Shown piece by piece: positions 1 to 6,809 of a stretch of 13,222 nt of DNA. Made by a program: the position numbers and the translations under genes. Within the stretch, counting starts at the first letter, position 1, and every line of letters starts with the position of its first letter. Source of the DNA: Clostridia bacterium (lineage in GTDB: Bacteria > Bacillota_A > Clostridia > Oscillospirales > UBA929); assembly GCA_026001245.1 (NCBI GenBank), contig BNZR01000038.1, positions 1-13,222 of the forward strand, in the 5' to 3' direction. Below the pieces are notes generated by a model that was not told where the DNA came from, ran no database searches, and worked only from the letters and a program-made list of their open reading frames with translations.

Positions 1-1
1 C

Positions 2-1129
2 AAGCAAGACGGTGCAATCAAGCGCGTAAGCCCCGACACGCTGTCTGTGGGCGACTTGATAGTCATACAGCCGCGCGAGCGCGTGCCGCTGGACGCGGTG
101 GTGGTGGAGGGTGTCTCGACCATGGACACCGCCGCGCTGACGGGGGAGTCCGTACCCCGCGAGGTTGCGGAAAAATCCGAGCTGTTGGCGGGATTTATCA
201 ACCAAGGCGGCACGCTCACCGCCCGCGTGACAAGTACATACGGCGATTCGGCCGTGGCACGGATACTGGAGCTGACGGAGGAAGCGTCAGAGCGCAAGGC
301 CCCGACCGAGCGGTTCATCACCAAGTTTGCGCGGATCTACACGCCAGTGGTGGTGGGGTTTGCGGCGTTGCTGGCCGTGTTGCCGCCGCTTTTCGCGAAC
401 GGCGAGTGGTCGGTGTGGATAGAGCGGGCGTTGATATTCTTGGTGATCTCATGCCCCTGCGCGTTGGTCATATCCGTGCCGCTCAGCTTTTTCGCGGGGC
501 TGGGGGCGGCGGCGCGGCGCGGCGTTATCATCAAGGGCGCGAATTATTTGGAGGCTCTGCGCAACGTCCCCACGGTGCTGTTCGACAAGACGGGGACGCT
601 GACGGTGGGCGACAAGATAAAGCCCACAAGCCGCGCCGCCGTGGAGCGACTGCGAGCCTTGGGCGTTACGAAAATCGGAATGCTGTCGGGCGACATCAAG
701 GCCACGGCGGAGCGCGTGGGCGCGGAGCTTAATCTGGACTTCGTGCGGTCGGAGCTGTTGCCGCACCAAAAGGTCGCGGCGGTGGAGGAATTTCAGGGCG
801 CGGTGTTCGTGGGGGACGGAATCAACGACGCGCCAAGCCTTGCGCGGGCGGCGGTAGGCGTGGCGATGGGCGGTATCGGGACGGCGGCGGCGGTGGAAGC
901 GGCGGACGTGGTGCTGATGAGCGACGAGCCGACAGGTTTGGCCGACGCGATAGTGATAGCGCGAAAGACGCGGAGTATAGTTGTGCAGAATATCGTGTTC
1001 GCGCTGGCGGTAAAGGCGGCGTTGCTGGTTTTGGGCGCGCTGGGGATTGCGAACATGTGGATGGCGGTGTTCGGCGACGTAGGCGTGGCGCTTATTTGCG
1101 TGGCAAACGCTATGCGGTGCGGACGGTGA
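2..1129 (+). CDS. P1B-type heavy-metal (Zn/Cd/Pb) transporting ATPase, 5'-partial, lacking the N domain
   Basis: The reading frame is open from base 2, so the gene starts upstream of the window; the GTG at 47 is internal. It encodes a membrane pump that would export divalent metal ions using ATP. Visible motifs are TGES of the actuator domain (near base 145), CPC followed by SVP in the metal-binding membrane helix (near 453-480), DKTGT with the phosphorylated Asp codon at 584, MLSGD, VGDGINDAP, and a final helix pair with a K and a DxG motif. CPC plus late DxG is the pattern of the Zn/Cd/Pb (ZntA/CadA) subgroup. The oddity is that DKTGTLTVGD runs straight into KIKPTS, which in relatives lies roughly 110 residues further on. 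The nucleotide-binding domain and its HP motif are therefore missing, in frame. The product is probably inactive as an ATPase unless this is an assembly error. Family call is secure; function is doubtful. Confidence 0.9.
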   Translation, partial: KQDGAIKRVSPDTLSVGDLIVIQPRERVPLDAVVVEGVSTMDTAALTGESVPREVAEKSELLAGFINQGGTLTARVTSTYGDSAVARILELTEEASERKAPTERFITKFARIYTPVVVGFAALLAVLPPLFANGEWSVWIERALIFLVISCPCALVISVPLSFFAGLGAAARRGVIIKGANYLEALRNVPTVLFDKTGTLTVGDKIKPTSRAAVERLRALGVTKIGMLSGDIKATAERVGAELNLDFVRSELLPHQKVAAVEEFQGAVFVGDGINDAPSLARAAVGVAMGGIGTAAAVEAADVVLMSDEPTGLADAIVIARKTRSIVVQNIVFALAVKAALLVLGALGIANMWMAVFGDVGVALICVANAMRCGR

Positions 1130-1158
1130 AATTTAGAAATAATCCCCCCCAAACCCCC

Positions 1159-1187
1159 TTGACAAACGCCCCGCACTGCTGTATTAT
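1159..1187 (+). promoter_or_regulatory. Sigma-A promoter of the GntR-ABC operon
   Basis: TTGACA at 1159-1164, a 17-base spacer, and TATTAT at 1182-1187. This is a full consensus -35 and a 5/6 -10 at optimal spacing, with a predicted transcription start near 1194. It lies 30 bases after the ATPase stop and upstream of the regulator gene. Confidence 0.85.
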
Positions 1188-1223
1188 TGTATTAGACCCC
1201 TAAAACATCAGTACAACAATACA
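1180..1223 (+). promoter_or_regulatory. Spaced inverted-repeat operator, probably for the GntR/YtrA regulator
   Basis: Left arm TGTATTATTGTA (1180-1191) and right arm TACAACAATACA (1212-1223) are reverse complements at 11 of 12 positions. Their centres are 32 bases apart, about three helical turns. The left arm covers the -10 box and the right arm ends just before the ribosome binding site. The position suits autorepression of the operon by the adjacent GntR protein. Binding is inferred; the repeat is seen directly. Confidence 0.7.
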
Positions 1224-1238
1224 AGCGAGGTGAACGAG

Positions 1239-1595
1239 ATGGAGTTTAACAACAGCTTGCCCATATATATTCAATTGGCGGAGAGCTTTAAGCGGCAGAT
1301 AGCCGCGGGCGAGTTGAAGCCGGGGGACAAAATCGCCACAGTGCGCGACTTGGCGCTTATCTGGAAGGTTAACCCCAACACCATGCAAAAGGCGTTGGCG
1401 CACCTTGAAACAGAAAGTTTGGTGTTTACCGAGCGCACCAGCGGGCGGTACGTCACCCGTGACGAGACCGTCGTCGCCGAAATGCGAAAGCAGATGCTGC
1501 GCGGCACGGTGCGCGGGTTCGTCCAAGACATTCAGGCAATGGGCTACACCGTTGAAAACGCGATTTGGATGCTAGAGGAATACCTTAAAGATTAA
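1239..1595 (+). CDS. GntR family (YtrA-like) transcriptional regulator
   Basis: A 118-residue DNA-binding regulator. An N-terminal winged helix-turn-helix spans about residues 8-72, with the family pattern PIYIQ, AGELKPGDK, TVRDLA, VNPNTMQKAL and SGRYV. The C-terminal part is only about 45 residues, too short for a usual GntR effector domain and typical of the YtrA subfamily, whose members sit beside ABC transporter genes and repress them. I chose the ATG at 1239 because GAGGTG (1226-1231) lies 7 bases upstream; a GTG at 1230 sits inside that site. The gene is first in an operon with an ABC ATPase 13 bases downstream and a permease after it. The ligand or stress that relieves repression cannot be seen. 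YtrA-type systems commonly answer cell-envelope antibiotics, but that is an analogy only. Confidence 0.9.
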   Translation: MEFNNSLPIYIQLAESFKRQIAAGELKPGDKIATVRDLALIWKVNPNTMQKALAHLETESLVFTERTSGRYVTRDETVVAEMRKQMLRGTVRGFVQDIQAMGYTVENAIWMLEEYLKD

Positions 1596-1608
1596 GGGAG
1601 GAACAACT

Positions 1609-2307
1609 ATGGAAACTATTCTTTCGGTGCGCGACGTGCGCAAGAATTACCCCAAAACTCCGGCGTTGAAGGGCGTTAGCTTCGACGTTGCGCCGGGGCA
1701 GATTGTCGGCTTGCTGGGGCCTAACGGCAGTGGTAAAACCACGCTTATCAAGATTATCAACACGCTTATTACCGACTATACGGGCGAGATTTTGGTCTGC
1801 GGCCGCCCGCTTGGGCGCGAGAGCAAGGCCGCAATCTCCTACATGCCGGACTGCGAATACCTGCGCCGCGACATGACAATCGCCTCGATACTGAACATGT
1901 ACGTGGATTTTTACCCGGATTTTGACCTGGCCAAGGCGCAAAGCCTGTTGCAGATGATGAGCCTTGAGCAGAACAAACGGGTGCGGCAGCTGTCCAAGGG
2001 CATGAAAGAGAAATTGCAGCTGGCGCTTACAATGTCGCGCCGCGCAAAGCTTTACATCTTCGATGAGCCTATCGCCGGGGTGGACCCCGCCGCCCGCGAC
2101 TTTATTTTGGATACGATTATCCGCAACTACAACGACCAAGGCTCGATTCTGTTCTCGACCCACCTGATTTCCGATGTAGAGGGGATTATATCCCGCGCCA
2201 TTTTCATCAAAGAGGGAACCATTATTTTGGATCAGGACACCGACAGCCTGCGCGCCGAGCGCGGCCAGTCCATAGACCAGATCTTTAGGGAGGACTTTAA
2301 ATGCTAA
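1609..2307 (+). CDS. ABC transporter ATP-binding protein
   Basis: A 232-residue cytoplasmic ATPase that would power the permease encoded next. Walker A GPNGSGKT lies at residues 37-44, the signature LSKGM at 129-133, Walker B LYIFDEP at 148-154 and the H-loop histidine at 185 (STH). The usual Q-loop glutamine is an Asp here (YMPDCEY, about residue 81), a variation seen in YtrB/BcrA-like exporters, where E or D is common. GGGAGG upstream gives a good ribosome site for the ATG at 1609. It is 13 bases after the GntR gene and 31 before the permease. It most likely belongs to a two-component exporter of drug/bacteriocin or lipid type. The substrate is unknown. Confidence 0.92.
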   Translation: METILSVRDVRKNYPKTPALKGVSFDVAPGQIVGLLGPNGSGKTTLIKIINTLITDYTGEILVCGRPLGRESKAAISYMPDCEYLRRDMTIASILNMYVDFYPDFDLAKAQSLLQMMSLEQNKRVRQLSKGMKEKLQLALTMSRRAKLYIFDEPIAGVDPAARDFILDTIIRNYNDQGSILFSTHLISDVEGIISRAIFIKEGTIILDQDTDSLRAERGQSIDQIFREDFKC

Positions 2308-2338
2308 CTTTAACAGGTAGGAATGGAGGAGATTTTTT

Positions 2339-3154
2339 ATGCTAGGCAAACTAATCAAATACGACCTGCGCTTCGGCGCGAAGCAGTACGCCTTTGTCGG
2401 CGCGATAACCGCCGCGCTGATACTGCTTATGGGCTTCGGGCGCGTGACCAATCAGGAGTGGATGACGGTACTGTTCATGGTGCTGGCCGTTATGGCCACT
2501 GTGGCGTTGCTGGTGCTATATGTTGTTATCAGCGTGCGGCATATGTACACCCAGATGTGCGGCAACGAGAGCATTATGGGCTACACCTTGCCCGTGTCGC
2601 CGCACAGCCTGTTGCTTTCCAAGCTTATAAGCATGCTTATTTGGGCGGTGGCCACTGTGGGGGCGGTGATTCTGTTCTGGTGGCTGGCGGTGGACTTGAT
2701 GTTCCTGCGCCCGGAGGGGGAAAGCCTTAAAGATGTCTTCGGCTTTGCGATGGATCAGCTGGCGCAGCTGGGGATTGAGATCACCTCCGGCGCGTGGCTG
2801 GGCTTTGGCGTGACGTTTGTGGTAGGCTATCTTCAGTTTATCACAGCCTTGGCGCTGTGTACGGCTATCGCGAATATCCCCGCGCTTAAGGAGCGGGGGT
2901 CGGGCGTTGTGGTCGCCGTGCTGTGCTTTTTGTTCGGCGGACAGATTATCAACACGGCATCGACGTGGATTTACGGTCTTGTGACAAAAACGGCCACGGG
3001 CGGCGTTTTCGGCTTTAACTTTGACACGCCGGAGAGCCAAGTGATCGAGACGATAAGCAACCTGATGGTGTTCCAATGCGTATCGGCGGCGGTGCAATGC
3101 GTGATCTTCTATTTCCTGGCGGTATGGATTATGGACAGAAAGCGCAGCATTTAA
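2339..3154 (+). CDS. ABC-2-like transporter permease
   Basis: A 271-residue integral membrane protein with about six hydrophobic helices, near residues 19-40, 44-68, 96-125, 152-178, 190-210 and 240-265. It has no recognisable catalytic motif; the assignment as permease rests on the helices, the short cytoplasmic N-terminus (MLGKLIKYDLRF, a start common in this class) and its place directly after the ATPase gene. GGAGGA at 2325-2330 sits 8 bases before the ATG. The protein would form the membrane channel of the exporter, as a homodimer if no second permease exists. LarE is encoded 29 bases downstream, probably on the same transcript. What it transports cannot be told from sequence. Confidence 0.82.
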   Translation: MLGKLIKYDLRFGAKQYAFVGAITAALILLMGFGRVTNQEWMTVLFMVLAVMATVALLVLYVVISVRHMYTQMCGNESIMGYTLPVSPHSLLLSKLISMLIWAVATVGAVILFWWLAVDLMFLRPEGESLKDVFGFAMDQLAQLGIEITSGAWLGFGVTFVVGYLQFITALALCTAIANIPALKERGSGVVVAVLCFLFGGQIINTASTWIYGLVTKTATGGVFGFNFDTPESQVIETISNLMVFQCVSAAVQCVIFYFLAVWIMDRKRSI

Positions 3155-3183
3155 ATTACAATCAAAAATGGAGGATGATTTTC

Positions 3184-3984
3184 TTGGAAAACAGCAAATA
3201 CAGCGCGCTACTGCAAGACCTGTCCTCGCTGGGGAGCGTCGCCGTGGCGTTCTCCGGCGGGGTGGACTCGACGTTTTTGCTAAAGGCCGCCAAACAGGCC
3301 TTGGGCGATAACGTTATAGCCGTAACGGCGCGGTCATGCTCGTTCCCGGAGCGGGAATTGAACGAGGCGCGGGCGTTCTGCGCCGCCGAGGGTATCACGC
3401 ATGTGGTGTGCGACTCGGAGGAGCTGGACATCGAGGGCTTTGCGCAAAACCCGCCCGACCGTTGCTACATGTGCAAAAACGAGCTGTTCACGAAGATTTG
3501 GCAGCAGGCGCGCAAGCGCGGTATCGCGGCGGTGGCCGAGGGTTCAAACATTGACGACAACGGCGATTACCGCCCCGGACTGCGGGCGGTGGCGGAGCAG
3601 GACGTACGCAGTCCGTTGCGCGAGGCGGGGCTGTGCAAGGACGAGATACGCGAGCTGTCCAAACAGCTGGGGCTGTCCACTTGGAACAAGCAGAGCTTCG
3701 CGTGCCTGTCCTCGCGCTTCGTCTACGGCGAGACTATCACCGAGAAAAAGCTGGGCATGGTTGACCGCGCCGAGCAGATTTTGCTTGACGCGGGCTTTAC
3801 GCAGGTGCGCGTGCGCATACACGGCGAGATAGCGCGCGTGGAGCTACTGCCCGCAGAATTCGCCAAGTTGATGGACAACCGCGCTGAAATCTATGACGCG
3901 CTAAAAGCGATAGGCTTTACCTACGTGACGCTGGACTTAGGCGGCTATCAAATGGGCAGTATGAACAAGACTTTGCCGCAATAA
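3184..3984 (+). CDS. larE: LarE-type ATP-dependent sulfur transferase (PP-loop)
   Basis: LarE inserts sulfur into pyridinium dicarboxylate mononucleotide to build the nickel-pincer cofactor of lactate racemase and related enzymes. The 266-residue product has the PP-loop SGGVDS at residues 24-29, a CYMC pair (Cys94, Cys97) and Cys174 in SFACLSSR. Cys174 matches the position of the sacrificial Cys176 of Lactobacillus plantarum LarE. Having all three cysteines resembles the Thermotoga-type LarE that binds a [4Fe-4S] cluster and uses it catalytically. I chose the TTG at 3184 because GGAGG (3170-3174) lies 9 bases upstream. The ATG at 3175 touches that site, and the frame open from 3076 overlaps the permease gene. 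No larA, larB or larC is in the window. Length fits the family (about 270). Confidence 0.88.
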   Translation: MENSKYSALLQDLSSLGSVAVAFSGGVDSTFLLKAAKQALGDNVIAVTARSCSFPERELNEARAFCAAEGITHVVCDSEELDIEGFAQNPPDRCYMCKNELFTKIWQQARKRGIAAVAEGSNIDDNGDYRPGLRAVAEQDVRSPLREAGLCKDEIRELSKQLGLSTWNKQSFACLSSRFVYGETITEKKLGMVDRAEQILLDAGFTQVRVRIHGEIARVELLPAEFAKLMDNRAEIYDALKAIGFTYVTLDLGGYQMGSMNKTLPQ

Positions 3985-3990
3985 GAAAGC

Positions 3991-4016
3991 AAAAAGCCCG
4001 CGTTAGCGGGCTTTTT
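3991..4016. terminator. Bidirectional intrinsic terminator between larE and the rubredoxin gene
   Basis: A perfect 11-bp stem: AAAAAGCCCGC (3991-4001), loop GTTA, GCGGGCTTTTT (4006-4016). The GC core is flanked by A and T runs on either side, so it can end transcripts from both converging operons: larE (stop at 3984) and the rubredoxin gene (stop at 4019). Confidence 0.92.
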
Positions 4017-4018
4017 CT

Positions 4019-4174
4019 TTATTGTTTCAGGAAACCCTCTTTGCCGATTCCGCAGATGGGGCATACCCAGTCTTCGGGTATGTCCTCAAACTTTGTGCCG
4101 GGGGCGATTCCGCTGTCCGGGTCGCCGAATTCCTCCTCGTAGACGTAGCCGCAGGGACATTCGTACTTTTTCAT
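4019..4174 (-). CDS. Rubredoxin with a CxC first knuckle
   Basis: A 51-residue iron-sulfur electron carrier of the cytoplasm. The C-terminal knuckle is normal (WVCPICG), and the body [19 protein letters not shown] is classic rubredoxin. The first knuckle reads ECPCGY, so Cys6 and Cys8 are separated by one residue rather than the usual two, and the rest of the loop keeps its normal length. The start is the ATG at 4174, with TAGGAGG at the end of purB giving the ribosome site 8 bases upstream; the frame stays open to 4252 inside purB but has no support there. The purB stop is 13 bases upstream, so the gene is probably cotranscribed with purB. Rubredoxins in anaerobes often pass electrons to oxygen- or peroxide-reducing enzymes, but no partner is present here. 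Confidence 0.93.
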   Translation of the reverse strand: MKKYECPCGYVYEEEFGDPDSGIAPGTKFEDIPEDWVCPICGIGKEGFLKQ

Positions 4175-4187
4175 GGTAAACTTCCTC

Positions 4188-5552
4188 CTAAACGTTGATT
4201 GTCGCCTTAGTGTGTCCTCGGTTTGGGTATCTATCCAACAGGGGCTGTACAAGCTCCTCTATCAGTTCATCAACCTGTTCGGGTGCGCGGCCTATATAAA
4301 GCTTGGGGTCCTGCGCCGACAACGGTACAATGTCGGACAGCGTACCGTTGCGCGAGGCCTGCCGGATTTTTTCGTGTACCTCCTGCCGGTCCTCGCCCCG
4401 CTTGACGGCCTCCATCAGCACGTTTTCCGTGATAAAATTCGGCATTTCCTCAAGCAGGTGACGCTCGACCGCATCGCGGTTGACCACCAAGCCCCCCGTC
4501 ACGTTCAAGCACAGGTTCAAAACGCCGTCCGTGGCCAGAAACGCTTCGGGCAGAGACAGTCGGCGGTTCGCGCTGTCGTCCAGCGTGCGCTCCATCCACT
4601 GGGTGGCGGCGGTGAACGCCGCGTTCTGCTCGGTTATGATAACGTCCCGCGCAAGCCCGCAAATACGCTCACAGCGCATGGGGTTGCGCTTGTACGGCAT
4701 GGCCGAAGAGCCGATTTGACGGCTTTCGGACGGCTCGAAAATTTCCTTCAAATGCGCCAGCAAGCGCAAATCCGTGGCCATTTTGGAAGCGCTCTGCGCG
4801 ATCCCCGACAGCGCGGACAGCGCGAAATAGTCGAACTTTCGGGTGTAGGTCTGCCCCGACACCGGAACGACCGGCATGTCAAACTCCGCCGCGATAAGCC
4901 GCTCCAGCTCGCGGATTTTTGCGCGGTCGCCCTCGAACAAGTCCAAAAAGCTGGCCTGTGTGCCTGTCGCGCCCTTGTTGCCCAGCAACCGCACGCCGTC
5001 GATACGCCGCGCAACCTCATCAACGTCCAACGCGAAGTCGTATAGCCACAGCGCGGCGCGTTTGCCAACCGTTGTGGGCTGTGCCGCCTGAAAATGCGTG
5101 TACCCCAAGGTCGGCAGGGCTTTATACTCCAGCGCGAAGTTTTTCAGGTTTTCAACAACGCCCAACAGCTTGTTAAGCGTCAGCTTCAGCGCGTCACGCG
5201 TAATCAACGCGTCGGCGTTGTCGCCCACGTAACAGCTTGTCGCGCCCAAGTGGATTATCGGCCGCGCCGTGGGGCAACAGTCGCCCCAGGCGTGGATATG
5301 CGCCATAACGTCATGCCGCAGGGATTTTTCATATTTCGCGGCGGCCTCATAGTCGATGTCCTCGGCGTTTGCCTCAAGCTCCGCGATTTGCTCCGCCGTT
5401 ACGGGCAACCCCAGCCGATTTTCGGCCTTGGCAAGCGCAATCCACAGCTTGCGCCACAGACGGAACTTGTGGTTGTCCGAAAACAGCCCCTGCATCTCGG
5501 CACTGGCGTAACGCTGACCCAGCGGGGTTTGGTAGCCGTCATGAACGTCCAT
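4188..5552 (-). CDS. purB: Adenylosuccinate lyase
   Basis: A 454-residue homotetrameric lyase of the fumarase/aspartase superfamily. It releases fumarate from SAICAR and from adenylosuccinate in purine synthesis. The signature [10 protein letters not shown] spans about residues 282-291 and contains the catalytic serine on its mobile loop. The general acid/base histidine is in GYTHFQAAQ (His153), and RHDVMAHIH (79-87) carries further active-site histidines. The whole protein, from YASAEM to the C-terminus, reads like the human-type ADSL clade rather than the short Bacillus type. The start is ATG 5552: its A is also the last base of the aminotransferase TGA stop, giving TGATG and suggesting translational coupling; a TTG at 5555 is less likely. 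No other pur genes are nearby. Confidence 0.95.
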   Translation of the reverse strand: MDVHDGYQTPLGQRYASAEMQGLFSDNHKFRLWRKLWIALAKAENRLGLPVTAEQIAELEANAEDIDYEAAAKYEKSLRHDVMAHIHAWGDCCPTARPIIHLGATSCYVGDNADALITRDALKLTLNKLLGVVENLKNFALEYKALPTLGYTHFQAAQPTTVGKRAALWLYDFALDVDEVARRIDGVRLLGNKGATGTQASFLDLFEGDRAKIRELERLIAAEFDMPVVPVSGQTYTRKFDYFALSALSGIAQSASKMATDLRLLAHLKEIFEPSESRQIGSSAMPYKRNPMRCERICGLARDVIITEQNAAFTAATQWMERTLDDSANRRLSLPEAFLATDGVLNLCLNVTGGLVVNRDAVERHLLEEMPNFITENVLMEAVKRGEDRQEVHEKIRQASRNGTLSDIVPLSAQDPKLYIGRAPEQVDELIEELVQPLLDRYPNRGHTKATINV

Positions 5553-6754
5553 CAAACTACCTCGCGCATGAAGCTGTCCAGCCGTTTCAAGCCCTCGACC
5601 AACACGCTGTCGGCCACGGCGTAGGACATGCGCACGCAGTTGGGTGCCGCGAACCCGCCGCAGGGGACCACCGCCACCAAGCTCCGCTCCAAAAGCAACC
5701 GCGCAAAGTCGTCCGCGTCCGCAATCACAGTGCCGCCAATGGTTTTGCCGAACGATTGACTAACGTCCATCAGCACGTAGAACGCGCCCTCCGGCTTGCG
5801 GCAACTAACGCCGGGGATCTTCGCGGCAAGCTCTAGAAACAGATCGCGCCGCCGCTGGAACACGCGCCGCATGTCCTCGACCTTGCTTTGGTCGCCCGAC
5901 AGCGCGGTCTCCGCCGCCGCCTGCGCTATCGAGCAGGGCGCGGAGGTGGAATGGCTTTGAAAGTTCGACATCGCGGTCGCCGCGTTTTGGGGTGCCGCCG
6001 CGAACCCCACGCGCCAACCCGTCATGGCGTAGCTTTTTGACACGCCGTTGATTAAAATCGTATGCTCCTTGACCTGCTCGCCAAGGCTTGCAAAGCTGTA
6101 AAACTTACAGCCGCCATAGACAAGATGGCTGTAAATCTCGTCAGAGATTATCCAAATGCCGCGAGCAACGCACACGTCCGCGATGGCTCGAAGCTCGTCA
6201 CGGTGATACACCATGCCCGTGGGGTTTGACGGCGAGTTTAGAATCAACGCCTTGGTGCGGGGTGTAATCGCCGCTTCAAGCTGCGCGGCGGTCATCTTAA
6301 AGTCATGCTGGGCGGTGGCGTGAACCTCTACAGTGGTCGCCCCAACCATGCGAATCTGCTCGTCATAGCTTACCCAATAGGGCGCGGGCAAAATAACCTC
6401 GTCGCCGGGGTCGCACAGTGTGGCCAGCGCGATATACAGGTTGTGTTTCGCGCCGCTGGCAACCACAATTTGTGACGGCTCGTAGTCCACGTCATAGTCG
6501 GCCTTCAGCCGATTGCATATGGCGCGGCGCAGACTAAGCGTTCCGGCGGCGGGCGTGTAGCGCGTGACATTGTTGTGAATCGCCGCGATACCCGCGTCTT
6601 TGATAAATTCCGGCGTGTTGAAATCCGGCTCGCCCGCGCCGAAGCCGATTACGTCCTCGCCGTCGGCCAGCATTTTTTTATACAGAGCGTCGATGGTTAT
6701 CGTCGTTGAGGCGCGTACCGCCGAGGCTATCTTTGACAGTGGTTTGGCTTCCAT
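5552..6754 (-). CDS. aspB: Aspartate aminotransferase (class I/II, PLP-dependent)
   Basis: A 400-residue cytoplasmic enzyme that swaps amino groups between aspartate and 2-oxoglutarate, and in some relatives also acts on prephenate. Motifs are GEPDFNTP (41-48), NSPSNPTG (173-180), SDEIY (204-208), the PLP lysine Lys240 in NGVSKSYAMTGWR, and Arg375 in CVRMSYA, which binds the substrate carboxylate. This set fits the subgroup Ib enzymes of Bacillus and Thermus. The start is ATG 6754, with GGGAG (6767-6763 on this strand) 8 bases upstream; the GTG at 6769 lies upstream of that site and near the predicted transcript start, so I reject it. It is the first gene of an operon with purB and rubredoxin. 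The exact amino acid range is inferred, not shown. Confidence 0.92.
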   Translation of the reverse strand: MEAKPLSKIASAVRASTTITIDALYKKMLADGEDVIGFGAGEPDFNTPEFIKDAGIAAIHNNVTRYTPAAGTLSLRRAICNRLKADYDVDYEPSQIVVASGAKHNLYIALATLCDPGDEVILPAPYWVSYDEQIRMVGATTVEVHATAQHDFKMTAAQLEAAITPRTKALILNSPSNPTGMVYHRDELRAIADVCVARGIWIISDEIYSHLVYGGCKFYSFASLGEQVKEHTILINGVSKSYAMTGWRVGFAAAPQNAATAMSNFQSHSTSAPCSIAQAAAETALSGDQSKVEDMRRVFQRRRDLFLELAAKIPGVSCRKPEGAFYVLMDVSQSFGKTIGGTVIADADDFARLLLERSLVAVVPCGGFAAPNCVRMSYAVADSVLVEGLKRLDSFMREVV

Positions 6755-6774
6755 AAACTCATCTCCCACGAACG

Positions 6775-6803
6775 ATTATACTCGCAATTTCGCGCTTTGT
6801 CAA
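6775..6803 (-). promoter_or_regulatory. Perfect-consensus promoter of the aspB-purB-rubredoxin operon
   Basis: On the minus strand, TTGACA (6803-6798), a 17-base spacer and TATAAT (6780-6775), with no mismatch. The predicted transcript start is near 6768, leaving a leader of about 14 bases with the ribosome site almost at its 5' end. The -35 box begins 7 bases after the asnS stop, and no terminator separates the two genes. Confidence 0.92.
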
Positions 6804-6809
6804 GAGATT

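Noticed and set aside
1585..2451. Long open frame on the minus strand, 288 codons
   Set aside because: Antisense to the ABC ATPase gene, which has every motif and a good ribosome site.
3076..3183. N-terminal extension of LarE starting inside the permease gene
   Set aside because: No ribosome site there, the added residues do not resemble the family, and GGAGG supports TTG 3184.
4175..4252. N-terminal extension of the rubredoxin into purB
   Set aside because: Rubredoxins begin at MKKYxC, and the TAGGAGG site directly supports ATG 4174.
4173..5045. Long open frame on the plus strand, 290 codons
   Set aside because: Antisense shadow of purB; Arg- and Gln-rich with no family pattern. High GC makes such frames common here.
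6755..6769. GTG start at 6769 for the aminotransferase
   Set aside because: It lies upstream of the ribosome site and at about the predicted transcript start, so it is probably not translated.
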